Assembly: GCF_014697475.1 (NCBI RefSeq)
Contig: NZ_JACJRV010000001.1
Location: forward strand, 434,001-498,000
DNA from: Nostoc sp. FACHB-152
GTDB taxonomy: Bacteria > Cyanobacteriota > Cyanobacteriia > Cyanobacteriales > Nostocaceae
Length of the DNA stretch: 64,000 bases
Reading direction: 5' to 3'
Part shown: piece by piece, positions 37,101 to 46,028 of the stretch
Position numbering within the stretch: the first letter of the stretch is position 1
Layout of the letters: each line of letters begins with the position of its first letter
Translations under genes and position numbers: made by a program
The notes under the pieces: generated by a model
Told to the model about the DNA's origin: nothing
Seen by the model: only the letters and a program-made list of their open reading frames with translations
The model's database searches: none

Positions 37101-37274
37101 TAGTCCTGGGGCTTCAGTTTGAATTTCAACTTGAGGTGGCGCGAAGCTAGGAAAAACATCCAATGGCATTTGGATAATTGTGCGAAATATCCAAATTGTA
37201 AGAATAATTGTACTTAAAATAACTAACCAACGACGAGCGATCGCCCATTTTATAATCGCACTCAGCATTGACAA
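34194..37274 (-). CDS. Heavy-metal efflux RND transporter (CusA/CzcA family)
   Basis: A 1026-residue inner-membrane pump with 12 expected helices and two large periplasmic loops, the usual RND plan. The start IIKWAIARRWLVIL and VFPSFAPPQVEIQTEAPG is typical of the HME subfamily. The helix 4 region reads GGLAVAIGSAVDDAIVDAENV, closer to the CusA form (AIG..VDAAI) than to the CzcA form (DFG..VDGAV), which favours monovalent copper or silver. The fusion protein and a Met/His-rich DUF305 protein are encoded upstream on the same strand. Nickel or cobalt export cannot be excluded. Confidence 0.88.
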   Translation of the reverse strand: MSMLSAIIKWAIARRWLVILSTIILTIWIFRTIIQMPLDVFPSFAPPQVEIQTEAPGLAPEEVESLVTLPIESAINGTPGVTAVRSSSASGLSVVKVIFNWGSDIYQARQLVTERLQQAQGKLPEGIETPQISPTSSPIGTVLQYAFTSESNSLMEVRRIVDWQVTNRLLAVPGVSQVIAYGGDVRQYQVLVDPLKMSAFNLSLEDVQKAVAAVNINAPGGYLITPDREKLIRGIGRIESIEELQQSVITARNGTPIKISDVADVQIGAAIKRGDGSFNGQKAIIVMINKQPQADTPTVTRAIESAMAEVKAGLPQDIKVTATFRQENYIDSSIENVREALIEGSIIVALILIPFLMNWRNLAICLTALPLSLLVGVLLLNWLGQGLNTMTLGGLAVAIGSAVDDAIVDAENVYRNLRENKYSANPRPVLDVVFDGCQEVRDSVFGATVITIVVFSPVFALTGVEGSIFIPMGLGYMAAVIASSITALTVTPALCAILLPHGNLPEIEPWVARFFKRLYQPILIFSLRYSQIILGIAIASLVAAIIVFPSFGRVFLPEFQEQTLVNTLMLYPGVSLETTNAAGEALQAALKNDSRFPYVQLRSGRAPGDADAAGVNLAHLDIELSDTGMKDRQGTIEKLRQEFAKLPGVAPNIGGFISHRMDEVLSGVRSAIAVKIFGSDLAQLRVIGSQVDGVMKTVDGIVDLQLEPQIPIEQIQIKFNREAASRYGLTAGQLSEIIETALNGRVVAQVLENQQTFDLVVWLKSDARQNLDAIGNLLVDTPVGQKIPLSQVATIDNGTGPNTINRENVSRLIVVSANARGSDLRSIVNEIQTKVKQQVQIPAGYYIQYAGQFEAEERATQNILIFSVIAFIAITIIMYLSVKSIPSTVMIMINLPLALVGGVFSVALTGGVLSIASLVGFITLFGVATRNGLLLVDNYNTKYAEGLSLKEVLIQGSMERLNAILMTAFTSALGLAPLVFEGGAGKEILQPLSIVVLGGLVTSTALTLVVLPALYAKFGKLLLAKN

Positions 37275-37280
37275 ACCTAT

Positions 37281-37907
37281 CTAAATTTCAGGTGTGACTG
37301 TAGCTATCATTAATCCCCAGAAAAAGCCAAAGCGAGTTTTGGTGGCACGACAAATATTAAAACCCGCATTAGTTAGAATTTGATGCAATTCAGCTTGAGA
37401 GTAACACTGCTTATGTGCTGAATCAAAAACCCTCAAAAATAAATCCAATAATTTACATAAAAAATAATCTCTACACCAATCTAAAATCACCAGTTGACCA
37501 TCGGGCTTAAGAACACGTTTCATTTCTGCTAACGCAGTATCAGGGTCTTCAAAATAATGAAATGCACTTGCAGATACGATAATATCAAAAGTATTAGTGG
37601 CACAAGGTAATGCTGATGCCGAACCAATTTTAAAAGAAACATTAGGATAACTCAAACATTTTTCTTGAGCTATACTTAGCATTTTTTCGGAAATATCTAT
37701 TCCGGTTACTTGTTGTGTAGAATTTTTTTGAAGTAGTAAGCGTTCAAACTCTCCTGTTCCACAAGCAACATCAAGCACTATTGCTGTTGAGGGAATATTT
37801 ACCCAATTTTTCAGAAAAGAAAGGGTTTTGCTAATATAACTATTCCATCGTTGATCGTAGAAATTTGCAATTCTGTTATATTCTTGACTAACTAATGTCT
37901 CACTCAT
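37281..37907 (-). CDS. Class I SAM-dependent methyltransferase in the efflux operon
   Basis: A 208-residue UbiE/Methyltransf_11-like enzyme: ATAIVLDVACGTGEF-like motif I near residue 44, VTGIDISEKM near residue 67 and LKPDGQLVILDWCRD near residue 135. It sits between the fusion-protein and pump genes, six bases before the pump start, so it is almost certainly co-transcribed. Canonical cop and nrs operons do not contain such a gene. The substrate is unknown; it may act on a quinone, a lipid or an organometal compound. Confidence 0.8.
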   Translation of the reverse strand: MSETLVSQEYNRIANFYDQRWNSYISKTLSFLKNWVNIPSTAIVLDVACGTGEFERLLLQKNSTQQVTGIDISEKMLSIAQEKCLSYPNVSFKIGSASALPCATNTFDIIVSASAFHYFEDPDTALAEMKRVLKPDGQLVILDWCRDYFLCKLLDLFLRVFDSAHKQCYSQAELHQILTNAGFNICRATKTRFGFFWGLMIATVTPEI

Positions 37908-37946
37908 AGGATTTAGATCTAATTACTATATAAATAAAATTAGCTG

Positions 37947-39605
37947 CTAATTATCTTCTGAATGACGATGATTTTTATCATCAGCAATTAAGGCAGAATT
38001 AGATAATTTTGACTTTTGATTTCCGTTGACATACACTTCAGTTTCATAACTGAATCTGTCATTATCAAACTCATCTGCTGCTAACAGCCGAGAACGAGTC
38101 CGGCGATTTGACCAAAAAGCACCGACCATAAAAGATGTAGCTACCGCAGTTCCACCCCCAACACCTATTAGCCACAGTGGTACTGGCATATTTGATGTTG
38201 TTTTTGTGGTAGTTTCTGCCTGTTCATGGTCAGCTTGCTTAGACTTGCTACCACCCCGTAATGACTGCGCGTAAAGTTGTGGTGCGCGCTGAGTTACTAT
38301 TAAATCTCCCTCAAATAAACCAGTTTTGACCTCAACCATATCGCCAGAGGTTTGACCCAAAACCACTTCGACTGCTTGGTAAGCGTTACCGTTTTGGATG
38401 TAAACCTGTGATTTACCATTAACATCAACAACCGCAGCCGAGGGAATAACTAACACCGTTGATGATGCTTCGTCTGTGAGAACTTCTAATTGAGCGAACA
38501 TTCCTGGTTTGAGTACGCCACCAGGATTATTAATTTCGGCTTTTACAGGTACAACTCGCGTGTCACCTGTCACCACAGAATTAATTACAGTTATACGTCC
38601 AGTAAATGTGCGCTTAGGTAAAGCAGCAATTTTGACGTTTACCCGTTGACCTTGACGAACTTTATTCAAATCTTTTTCGTAAATATTAGCTGTGGCAAAC
38701 ACGCGGCTATCATTAACCAGCGTCATTAATTTGCCACCTGCATCATTAAATGTTTGACCAATTGTGACTTCTCTATCTGCAACCCGACCGGAAATCGGTG
38801 CTGTAACTGTAACTAATCCTTGGGCGTTGCTGCGAATGCCGAGTTGTTGTAAGCGAGTTTGATAAGTGCTGTTACTCAGGCTGATTCGGGACTTGGCGAC
38901 ATCAACAGCAGCTTGGGCGCGTTTGAGTTGATTTTCTGCTTCAATAACTTCCCTGCGGCTATTGGCTTTAGTTAGTTGGGCTTTCGCTTCTGTCAGCTGC
39001 GTTTGAGATTCTAAGGCATTGCGTTGAGGTAAAGCACCTGCTTCGGCTAATTGCTTGTCTTTGTCATATTTTTCTTGAGCGAATGCTACTTGACTTTGGG
39101 CTTGAGCAATTTCCGCAGTTGTGATTTGTTGATAGCGATCGCGGTTTTGTTGCGCTAATTTTAAATCAGCTAAAGCTTGTTGTAAATCAGCCTGTCCTTG
39201 CGCCAGTTTTTCTTGTGACTCTACACGCAACGATACCAAATCAGGGCTAGAAACCACAGCTACAGGTTGACCTTGTTTCACCAAAGCACCAGGTTCCACC
39301 AATAGTTCAAGCACTTTCGCCCCCGGAATAGGCGTTGTCACTTCTACTTGTTTGCTAGGTAGCGTTTCAATCTGTCCTGTGGTTTTAATACTGACAGCTA
39401 AACCTTGACGTTTGACAGGTTCAACTTTAATTCCTAGCCGTTGGGCTGTTTCCGTATCAACTTGAATGGAAGTATTTGCTGGGGTAGCTTCATGTTCTCC
39501 TGAAAATTCATTGCCGTGTCCAGCGTGCGCTAGAACTACTGCGGGACTTGCGAACAAAAGCAAGCTCACGAATAAAACTGTGGGGAAACGCAGAGAGTTT
39601 GACAT
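37947..39605 (-). CDS. Efflux RND periplasmic adaptor (CusB/CzcB/CopB-like)
   Basis: A 552-residue adaptor. ATG 39605 starts a normal signal peptide (FPTVLFVSLLLFASPAVVLA) followed by His-rich HAGHGNEFSGEHE. A lipoyl/barrel-sandwich half (PGALVKQGQPVAVV), a long alpha-hairpin rich in Gln/Ala (about 120-260) and the second half (SGRVADREVTIGQTF) follow. Unlike most adaptors it has a C-terminal membrane helix (about 479-500, LWLIGVGGGTAVATSFMVGA) and a polar cytoplasmic tail. A longer frame to 39716 lacks signal-peptide logic. Confidence 0.87.
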   Translation of the reverse strand: MSNSLRFPTVLFVSLLLFASPAVVLAHAGHGNEFSGEHEATPANTSIQVDTETAQRLGIKVEPVKRQGLAVSIKTTGQIETLPSKQVEVTTPIPGAKVLELLVEPGALVKQGQPVAVVSSPDLVSLRVESQEKLAQGQADLQQALADLKLAQQNRDRYQQITTAEIAQAQSQVAFAQEKYDKDKQLAEAGALPQRNALESQTQLTEAKAQLTKANSRREVIEAENQLKRAQAAVDVAKSRISLSNSTYQTRLQQLGIRSNAQGLVTVTAPISGRVADREVTIGQTFNDAGGKLMTLVNDSRVFATANIYEKDLNKVRQGQRVNVKIAALPKRTFTGRITVINSVVTGDTRVVPVKAEINNPGGVLKPGMFAQLEVLTDEASSTVLVIPSAAVVDVNGKSQVYIQNGNAYQAVEVVLGQTSGDMVEVKTGLFEGDLIVTQRAPQLYAQSLRGGSKSKQADHEQAETTTKTTSNMPVPLWLIGVGGGTAVATSFMVGAFWSNRRTRSRLLAADEFDNDRFSYETEVYVNGNQKSKLSNSALIADDKNHRHSEDN

Positions 39606-39716
39606 CGCTATCCGAAATCCTGAAGTATAAGGGCAAATTTCTGCACCTGACTCCAGTGTTTCATCACTAAATGAAATAGGGATGAAATTAGACTTGTACT
39701 TGGTATTGGAGAACAA

Positions 39717-39886
39717 GAATTTTAAGTCTCACGCATTCGGCGAAGCCGTTCTCGCAGAGTAGACGCAAAGGCGTAAAGAAAGAGTTATGAGTGCAAATCA
39801 ACTTTTCAACTTCTTTTCTTCCTTCTTCGTGTACTTTGCGCCCTTTGCGGTTCGTTTTATCAATTAACGCAATAAACCACTAAAAA
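39717..39886. repeat. Intergenic dispersed repeat (GCAGAGTAGACGCAAAGGCG type)
   Basis: Between the DUF305 and adaptor genes lies sequence of the kind often found between Nostoc genes: TTCGGCGAAGCCGTTCTCGC, then GTACTTTGCGCCCTTTGCGG. Related fragments occur at 58706-58735 (ACCGCAAAGTAAGCTAAGTA). It separates the first gene of the efflux locus from the rest by about 280 bp. Confidence 0.5.
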
Positions 39887-40600
39887 CTACTTCTTATACC
39901 AAGCTTTGCGCCACTGCTTCATTTGGTTAATCTCAGTATCTTGCGCTTTGATAATTGCTTGAGCCAAATTCTTAATTTCTGGACGCTGAGATTTTTGTGC
40001 TGCATCTTTAGCCATAACTACTGCTGCTTCATGGTGAGGAATCATCGCATTGATGAAGCGCAAATCAAATTGAGCATCAGCTGCACCCAAGTCCATGTTC
40101 ATCATCATGGCTTGCATTTGCTGGGATGACATATTGACTGTTTTTTTCTGTTGGGCATCATAAGCTACAGCTTGATTTCCTGCTTTGGGATACCAAGCTG
40201 TGCGCCACTGTTTCATTTGAGAAATTTCTTGGTTTTGCGCTTTGATGATTTCGTCTGCCAGCTTTTTAATTTCTGGGCGTTGAGATTTTTGCTGTGCAAC
40301 ACTCGCCATTTCCACTGCACCTTGATGATGAGGAATCATCGCATCAATAAACCGCAAATCATAGTTCGCATCGGCTGGGCCTAAATCCATTGTCATACCG
40401 TGGTGCATACCACTATGATCCATCATTCCACCACCATGATTCATGTGTTGCTGGTTACTGGTATCTGCGGTGGTTGTGGCAGTATTTGGTTCTTGACTGG
40501 AACTTATACTTGTAGAACAAGCCGTTAACAAACTGCTTGAAAAAGAAGCGGCTAATAATGCCAATGCTAAAAAGCTGTTTTTGAGAGTTGGTAATTGCAT
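39887..40600 (-). CDS. DUF305 protein with two DUF305 domains, CopM-like metal-binding lipoprotein
   Basis: A 237-residue secreted protein with an N-terminal hydrophobic signal and lipobox LTAC. After a Met/His-rich segment (MNHGGGMMDHSGMHHGMTM) it contains two near-identical DUF305 domains: DLRFIDAMIPHHQGAVEMA...MKQWRTAWYP and DLRFINAMIPHHEAAVVMA...MKQWRKAWYK. The HH pair in each is the likely metal site. CopM of Synechocystis, a periplasmic copper-binding protein, is a DUF305 protein encoded with copRS, which supports a copper role here. The domain duplication is internal. Confidence 0.85.
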   Translation of the reverse strand: MQLPTLKNSFLALALLAASFSSSLLTACSTSISSSQEPNTATTTADTSNQQHMNHGGGMMDHSGMHHGMTMDLGPADANYDLRFIDAMIPHHQGAVEMASVAQQKSQRPEIKKLADEIIKAQNQEISQMKQWRTAWYPKAGNQAVAYDAQQKKTVNMSSQQMQAMMMNMDLGAADAQFDLRFINAMIPHHEAAVVMAKDAAQKSQRPEIKNLAQAIIKAQDTEINQMKQWRKAWYKK

Positions 40601-40759
40601 ATGTAAGATTTTTTTTAGTTAGACTACAACTTAATTATTTAAGTAAAATTTTCAGGATGAATTTCACTTAAATAATTTTATATGTACAAACTGACTCTTG
40701 TACTTATTACACAGCCTAACAACTGTAAATGAAATAGAGATGAAATTTAAATGCAGTCT

Positions 40760-41698
40760 TTAATTATTGGTTATGACCAAACGTTCATCTAGCCAAGCTA
40801 AGGCTGCACCAGATGTTTCCGCTAAGATACTAATCAGACGATATAAAGCGATCGCACTAATTACGACAGCAGCAGGAAAGCGATTTTGCAAAAGTGCGAT
40901 CGCGGTTGCTTCAAATACACCTAATCCCCCTGGCGCACCGGGAACTATCAACCCTAACAACCAAGCAAAACTAAAAGCTCCCACTAACAAGGGAATCTGG
41001 CTCAGACTCACAGGGCTAATTGCAACTATAGTTAAAATAAATCCCAAACTCCGTAGTGTTAAAAAACCAACTTCTCCTAATAAGGGACGTAAAGGATAGC
41101 GTTCAAGGCTGAGAGCCTCGTTTGATGAATTACTATTAGCAGATTTTCTATTTTTTACTTTAGATAACAGGCTAATTACTGGGTTTAAAAATTTAGGATG
41201 CACCGCAGACAGCACTAAAATCAAAATTAAAAATTGTAATATTGTTATCGCTAAATTAGTCTGATAAGTCGCTAATTGACCACCAAATAAAACAAAAACC
41301 ATAAAAGCTGCTGCGGCCATGAGTAGGGGTTCTAGCAACACACTCAAGGTAGCTGCACCTGTAGAAACATTAGCATTTTTCGCTGCCACAATTCGCCCAT
41401 AATAATGCCAAACATTACCCGGCAAATATTTGGCGATGTTTGTTATTAAGTATACTTGGATGAATTGTACAGATGATACAGGTTGCTTCAAATCTCGTAA
41501 AATCCAAGTCCAAATCCAGCCAGCCCAAATATGTGCTAGCAAAGTTACGCCAGTGGCGATCGCTAGAATAGCCCATCCTGCTGCATCAATTTCCATAGTT
41601 GTCACCCCAGCCCAATTATCTTTTAAGGCTTTGGCGACAAAAAATAGCGTTCCCCCCAAAATTAGCCAGCGTAAAAATTGCTTCATCACTTTGGTCAT
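40760..41698 (-). CDS. UPF0104/AglD-like integral membrane protein (lysylphosphatidylglycerol synthase membrane region family)
   Basis: A 312-residue protein with about eight membrane helices. Family marks are a start like FLRWLILGGTLFFVAKAL, a central TNIAKYLPGNVWHYYGR loop near residue 90, and PGAPGGLGVFEATAIALL near residue 255. These match the family of uncharacterised flippase-like or synthase membrane domains (UPF0104). The exact activity is unknown; a role in lipid or glycolipid transfer is inferred from relatives. ATG 41698 and ATG 41686 are both possible. Confidence 0.8.
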   Translation of the reverse strand: MTKVMKQFLRWLILGGTLFFVAKALKDNWAGVTTMEIDAAGWAILAIATGVTLLAHIWAGWIWTWILRDLKQPVSSVQFIQVYLITNIAKYLPGNVWHYYGRIVAAKNANVSTGAATLSVLLEPLLMAAAAFMVFVLFGGQLATYQTNLAITILQFLILILVLSAVHPKFLNPVISLLSKVKNRKSANSNSSNEALSLERYPLRPLLGEVGFLTLRSLGFILTIVAISPVSLSQIPLLVGAFSFAWLLGLIVPGAPGGLGVFEATAIALLQNRFPAAVVISAIALYRLISILAETSGAALAWLDERLVITNN

Positions 41699-42229
41699 TT
41701 AATAACTTCAGCACCAAGGTTTGAATGTCTTAAATCTTATGGTACATCAGCCACATCCTCAAGCACTTAAAAAATTAATCTTCAATTTTGCTGAAAACTT
41801 AGGTAATGCTTTTGACTATCTATTTCTCATTACACTGAGCCAATTAAATTCTTTTCAGGTAAATATTTGATTTAAGCAATATTACTATTAAATTGAATTT
41901 AGCTTTTTATATTATTTTGAATACTTGACAATCCCTCTTAAGTATGAAATAAACCAAGCCTTAGTATTTTTTAAATTTGGTTTTATTTTTGAAGTCATTT
42001 CCCCGAATTAAAAGCTGAAAAAACTAGTTTTCTCTCTCTCTAGTTAGATAGAATTTGGGCATTTTCGGGCAATATAATGTAGCTTAAGCCAGATGCATAA
42101 TTAATTTTATATCAATTAAATTAAAGACTGTTGGTTCAATAATGCTCACCTAAAACAAGGAACCAAACTTGCTTATCTTGTAATAAATTATAAGCAAAAA
42201 AACTTGTTCATGGCTGAAAGGAGGTATCA
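41699..42229. other. Intergenic region upstream of the twin lipoproteins
   Basis: An A/T-rich stretch of 531 bp between divergent genes. It includes a short CT run near 42031-42042 and a strong ribosome-binding site AAAGGAGGT at 42216-42224. A promoter for the lipoprotein gene is expected but not clearly identified. Confidence 0.5.
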
Positions 42230-42736
42230 ATGAAAAAACTCACAGATTTATTGAAAAAACTACGAGTGCGTCAAATTGTAACTGTATTTTTGGCTGGTTT
42301 ATTGTTGATAGTTAGTACTGCTTGCACAAGCGGAGATCAGACAGGTGCAAATCCTAATAACCCTGCTGTACAAGCTGGTGGTGCAAACAATCCTCATAAG
42401 AACGGTGGAGATAAATATACCAGAAACGTTTCCGCCCTACCTTCTGATTTATTAATTGCTACAAACTCTGAATCAGAAATACTCTATCCCGGTGCTGAAA
42501 CACCACAAGGTAGAGTAGAGAAAGAAAAAGAATTGCCAATAATTACAAGAGAAAACTTTCAACAACCTGAACCGGGTGGTTTAATTCAAAATCAATCTGA
42601 CTTAGGAAATCGAGTATCAGATCGCCTCGAAACTGTGAAAGAACAATTTCAAGATGCTAGTAGCTTTGTCCAAGATAAAGCAGCAGAAGCCAGTGCTAGA
42701 CCTGAGTTACAAAAAAATCCAGCAGTAGGCAGATAG
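42230..42736 (+). CDS. Small lipoprotein, DUF6658-like, copy 1
   Basis: A 168-residue lipoprotein: basic start, hydrophobic helix VTVFLAGLLLIVSTAC with the lipidation Cys at about residue 31, then a polar, disordered and helical mature part (DRLETVKEQFQDASSFVQDKAAEAS) like stress-related amphipathic proteins. The ribosome-binding site AAAGGAGGT five bases upstream is nearly perfect, suggesting high expression. It is paralogous at the N-terminus to the next gene. Function unknown. Confidence 0.72.
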   Translation: MKKLTDLLKKLRVRQIVTVFLAGLLLIVSTACTSGDQTGANPNNPAVQAGGANNPHKNGGDKYTRNVSALPSDLLIATNSESEILYPGAETPQGRVEKEKELPIITRENFQQPEPGGLIQNQSDLGNRVSDRLETVKEQFQDASSFVQDKAAEASARPELQKNPAVGR

Positions 42737-42834
42737 AGTTCTTGATTTTTTCCCAGGTAGGAGACTAAAAATTTATCCCAAATTTTATCTCCAATAATCT
42801 TTAACTTAGTTACACAAACTCAAGGAGTAACACT

Positions 42835-43401
42835 ATGCAAAGAGTGATTAATTGGTTCAAGAATATTCGTCCTTTCAAGGTTTTAAGCGTTTTCTTGGCA
42901 GGTATGTTTCTCATCCTGACACAAGCTTGTAGCGGTGCTAATGCAACTCAACCATCCCAGCAACCTGGTGCTGAATCAGGTTATACTAAGCGTTACGACC
43001 CCACCAAAGAGTACAACCTTAATGCTCCTGAAGGCGGGATGAACAACTTTAGTGATAATGATCCTAGAGCTAAAAACTTTGAAAAAGCGGCACAAAATAG
43101 AGCCGACGATTTGAGCAGAAATTCCGATAGAAATATCAACGAAAAAGGCGTTGACTCCGCAGATCAATATGCTCGTAATTATCGCCAAGGTACTTCCTTC
43201 CCTGAAAGAGTGAAAAACTTAGGTGAAGATATTGGTAGTTCTGCTCAAGGAACCGCAGAAGGTGTAGCTAAGGGAACCAAACGCGGTATTGAAAACCTGA
43301 AAGACAATACCTCTGATGCTGCTCAAAACTTGGGTAAAAATGCTCAAAACAAAAGAGAAGATGATACCAACGCTATGAAACAGACATTAAACAAAGACTA
43401 A
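42835..43401 (+). CDS. Small lipoprotein, DUF6658-like, copy 2
   Basis: A 188-residue lipoprotein with signal VLSVFLAGMFLILTQAC, strongly similar to copy 1 in this region and in the preceding basic helix. The C-terminal half is made of short amphipathic repeats (LGEDIGSSAQGTAEGVAKGTK, NTSDAAQNLGKNAQN), similar to LEA-like or YtjA/CsbD-type stress proteins. AAGGAG lies nine bases before ATG 42835. A strong terminator follows at 43541, so the pair probably forms its own transcription unit. Confidence 0.72.
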   Translation: MQRVINWFKNIRPFKVLSVFLAGMFLILTQACSGANATQPSQQPGAESGYTKRYDPTKEYNLNAPEGGMNNFSDNDPRAKNFEKAAQNRADDLSRNSDRNINEKGVDSADQYARNYRQGTSFPERVKNLGEDIGSSAQGTAEGVAKGTKRGIENLKDNTSDAAQNLGKNAQNKREDDTNAMKQTLNKD

Positions 43402-43540
43402 TGAAGTATGAAGTGTGAAGTATGAAATTAACTCTTTGATAAAGGGATAGTGCATGATTCAGTAAAAACTGAATTTTGTCAGCTGCTAGAAGAGAAAATA
43501 TTGTACTAATTTTCACTTCATTCTTTATTTAGTCAAGTTA

Positions 43541-43582
43541 AATAATCCAGAGCCAGAATCATGGCTCTGGATTATTTTTTTT
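43541..43582 (+). terminator. Rho-independent terminator
   Basis: A perfect 15-bp stem (43541-43555 with 43562-43576) has a six-base loop and continues directly into eight T residues (43575-43582). It ends the twin-lipoprotein transcript and lies between converging genes. Confidence 0.92.
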
Positions 43583-43642
43583 ACCTGGTCTTTTTTAGGT
43601 AATTTAGACACGTGTAACCTGTCACCTGTCACCTATTCCATA

Positions 43643-44908
43643 TTAAGAATACCAACTCTGAAGGGCAAGCCGTTGAATTTCACGCCAAGGCAGATTGTGT
43701 TTTCGTGCTAACTCCGCACAATCTTCGTATTCTGGTTGCACGTTGGTAATGGATTTTGCTGTTGCTTCTCCTTGCCATGCTACCTTGACACGCACTGTGC
43801 CATATTGAGTTTCTATTTGTTGAATTTCTCGTTGCAGAATGGCGCGTTGCTGAGTAGTGCGGCGAATTCCCAATGTAGTGGTTTCTCGGAATAAAACTGC
43901 TTCACAACTGGCTAAATTGTCTGGATGACAAATTACAGTCAATAAAGTACCCGGACGGGACTTTTTCATACCTATTGCTTGGGTGAAGACATCCACAGCC
44001 CCAGCCGCAAATAACGCTTCAAATACATAACCAACCGCCTGGGGATTTAAATCATCAATTTGAGTTTCGAGTACCGATATTGTTTCTAAAGTTGGGCTAT
44101 CTTCCTGAGAGTTGGTGATATCCGCCTGTAAACTGCTGCTTTCACCCAGCCAGAGGCGTAGTATATTGGAAATAGGAAGATTGATGGTTCCTGCGCCCAA
44201 TCCCACTTGTTTGAGGGTCATTGATGGCGGATTACCAAATTCTCTCGCTAAAGTAGTGGCGATCGCAGCTCCTGTTGGTGTTACCAGTTCCTTTTCAATG
44301 CCGTTACTATAAACTGGGCAACCCCTCATTTCCCATAACTTCAAAACTGCTGGTACTGGTACAGCCATTTGACCATGCGCCGCCCGCACTGTGCCGCCAC
44401 CTGTTGGCAATGCCGAGCAGTATAGTAAGGGAAAACCTGCCTTGTCACTATCAATTCCCAGCCAATCTAACCCCAGACAAGTACCGACAATATCCACGAT
44501 CGCATCCACAGCACCCACTTCGTGGAAGTGTACCTTTTCCGGTGCAATCCCATGCACTGCACCTTCCGCTACTGCTAATCGCCGGAATACTGCTAAACTC
44601 CAAGCCTCTGCCCGTGATGGCAAACCAGCCTGAAGGATCATTCGCTCAATTTCTGGTAGATGACGACCATGATGATGATCATGTTTATGGTCATGGTGGT
44701 GATGTTCTACTAAATCTACATCCACCTTAGTTGCCTGTTGCCCATTCTTTTGCACAAGTGCTGCCCGCAAATGGTACTCCTGGGCAATTCCCAAGCCATT
44801 TAATTTGGTAACTAAATAATCTACAGGAACACCCAGACTAACTAAGGCTCCTAGGCACATATCACCAGAAATTCCCGTCGGGCATTGAAGATAAGCTATT
44901 TTACTCAT
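43643..44908 (-). CDS. larC: Nickel pincer cofactor biosynthesis protein LarC (DUF111)
   Basis: A 421-residue protein. It starts [23 protein letters not shown], has a His-rich loop ([15 protein letters not shown], residues about 69-83) followed by PEIERMI, then [18 protein letters not shown] and [19 protein letters not shown]. These are diagnostic of LarC, which inserts nickel into the pyridinium-dithiocarboxylate cofactor of lactate racemase-type enzymes. No larA, larB or larE is found in the window, so partners lie elsewhere or LarC works in another nickel context. It is divergent from the YrdC-like gene. Confidence 0.92.
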   Translation of the reverse strand: MSKIAYLQCPTGISGDMCLGALVSLGVPVDYLVTKLNGLGIAQEYHLRAALVQKNGQQATKVDVDLVEHHHHDHKHDHHHGRHLPEIERMILQAGLPSRAEAWSLAVFRRLAVAEGAVHGIAPEKVHFHEVGAVDAIVDIVGTCLGLDWLGIDSDKAGFPLLYCSALPTGGGTVRAAHGQMAVPVPAVLKLWEMRGCPVYSNGIEKELVTPTGAAIATTLAREFGNPPSMTLKQVGLGAGTINLPISNILRLWLGESSSLQADITNSQEDSPTLETISVLETQIDDLNPQAVGYVFEALFAAGAVDVFTQAIGMKKSRPGTLLTVICHPDNLASCEAVLFRETTTLGIRRTTQQRAILQREIQQIETQYGTVRVKVAWQGEATAKSITNVQPEYEDCAELARKHNLPWREIQRLALQSWYS

Positions 44909-45000
44909 AGGGGTTTGTCAATGGTCAATCGTCATTGGTCATTTGTTATTTTCCCCCTTGCCCCCTGCCCCCTGCTCCATTTCCTAAACTTCCGTGTTCT

Positions 45001-45660
45001 ATGGCAAAAATTCTTACAGTGCATCCGGATAATCCCCAAAGCCGCCGAATAGAGGAAATAAAATCTGCACTATCTAATGGTGCGGTTATGCTTTACCCAA
45101 CTGATACTGTTTATGCGATCGGTTGTGATTTAAATTCTAAGTCGGCGGTGGAACGCGTGAGGCAAATTAAGCAGTTAGCAAACGATAAACCATTAACATT
45201 TTTATGTCCTTCATTGTCAAATGTAGCGACTTATGCGTTTGTTAGTGATACAGCTTATCGGTTGATGAAGCGGCTAATTCCTGGCCCTTATACATTTTTG
45301 CTACCGGCTACTAAGTTAGTGCCGCGACTAGTGCAGAATCCTAAACGCAAAACTACAGGTATCCGCGTACCAGACCATACAGTTTGCCTAGCATTACTAG
45401 AAGCTTTAGGAAATCCAATTATTTCTACGTCGGCACATTTGCCACCCAATGAAAGTGGTAACGGCAAGTTTAGTACGGGTGTTGAACCCATACTATCGCG
45501 GGTAGAGTTATTTGATTATCTCGATAACTTAGTGGATGTAATTGTAGATACGGGTCAGGAACCAACCTATGAGGTATCGACAATTGTGGACTTAACGGGA
45601 GACGAACCAATCATTACGAGACAAGGTTTAGGTTGGGAAGCAGTAGCAGCATGGGTATAA
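45001..45660 (+). CDS. YrdC/Sua5/YciO-family protein, likely threonylcarbamoyl-AMP synthase type
   Basis: A 219-residue protein beginning at ATG 45001. Family landmarks are AVMLYPTDTVYAIGCD near residue 28, KQLANDKPLTFLC near residue 58, IPGPYTFLLPATK near residue 91 and KTTGIRVPDHTVC near residue 114. True Sua5/YrdC makes threonylcarbamoyl-AMP for t6A in tRNA; the KPLTFLC form and the length point to the YciO branch, whose role is less certain. An upstream extension of the frame to 44935 is low-complexity Pro-rich sequence and not coding. Confidence 0.85.
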   Translation: MAKILTVHPDNPQSRRIEEIKSALSNGAVMLYPTDTVYAIGCDLNSKSAVERVRQIKQLANDKPLTFLCPSLSNVATYAFVSDTAYRLMKRLIPGPYTFLLPATKLVPRLVQNPKRKTTGIRVPDHTVCLALLEALGNPIISTSAHLPPNESGNGKFSTGVEPILSRVELFDYLDNLVDVIVDTGQEPTYEVSTIVDLTGDEPIITRQGLGWEAVAAWV

Positions 45661-46028
45661 AAGTTAGATTTCATCAGCTGAAACACCTGTTTCAGAATCT
45701 AGTCAGAATAATGCTCCAGTTTTGGGATTGTCATACTGATCAAGCCGGGAACTGTTTAGCAGCAGATAGGAGTAAAAGTATATACACCAAGCGTTTTAAC
45801 GATTTGCAGACGTAATGATTATTTATAGCCGTCCCGCAATTTGGTTACGGAGAAAGAAAGCGACACACTACTTTCCCTGTAACTTTTTGAAATTTCCTAC
45901 AGTCATAGATATCAACAGTGCTGGCGATGAATCTTGGATGGATGAATAATAAGTTTCCAGACAAGACCTTTAGCAGGTGTTATCTTTGCGTTGTAGTTAC
46001 GGTGCTATACTCTACCCTATAAAAATCC
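45661..46028. other. Upstream region of the HetZ-related gene
   Basis: This 368-bp stretch has no protein-like frame. TATACT at 46006-46011 could be a -10 box, with TTGCGT at 45986-45991 as a weak, closely spaced -35. Nothing else can be named. Confidence 0.35.
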
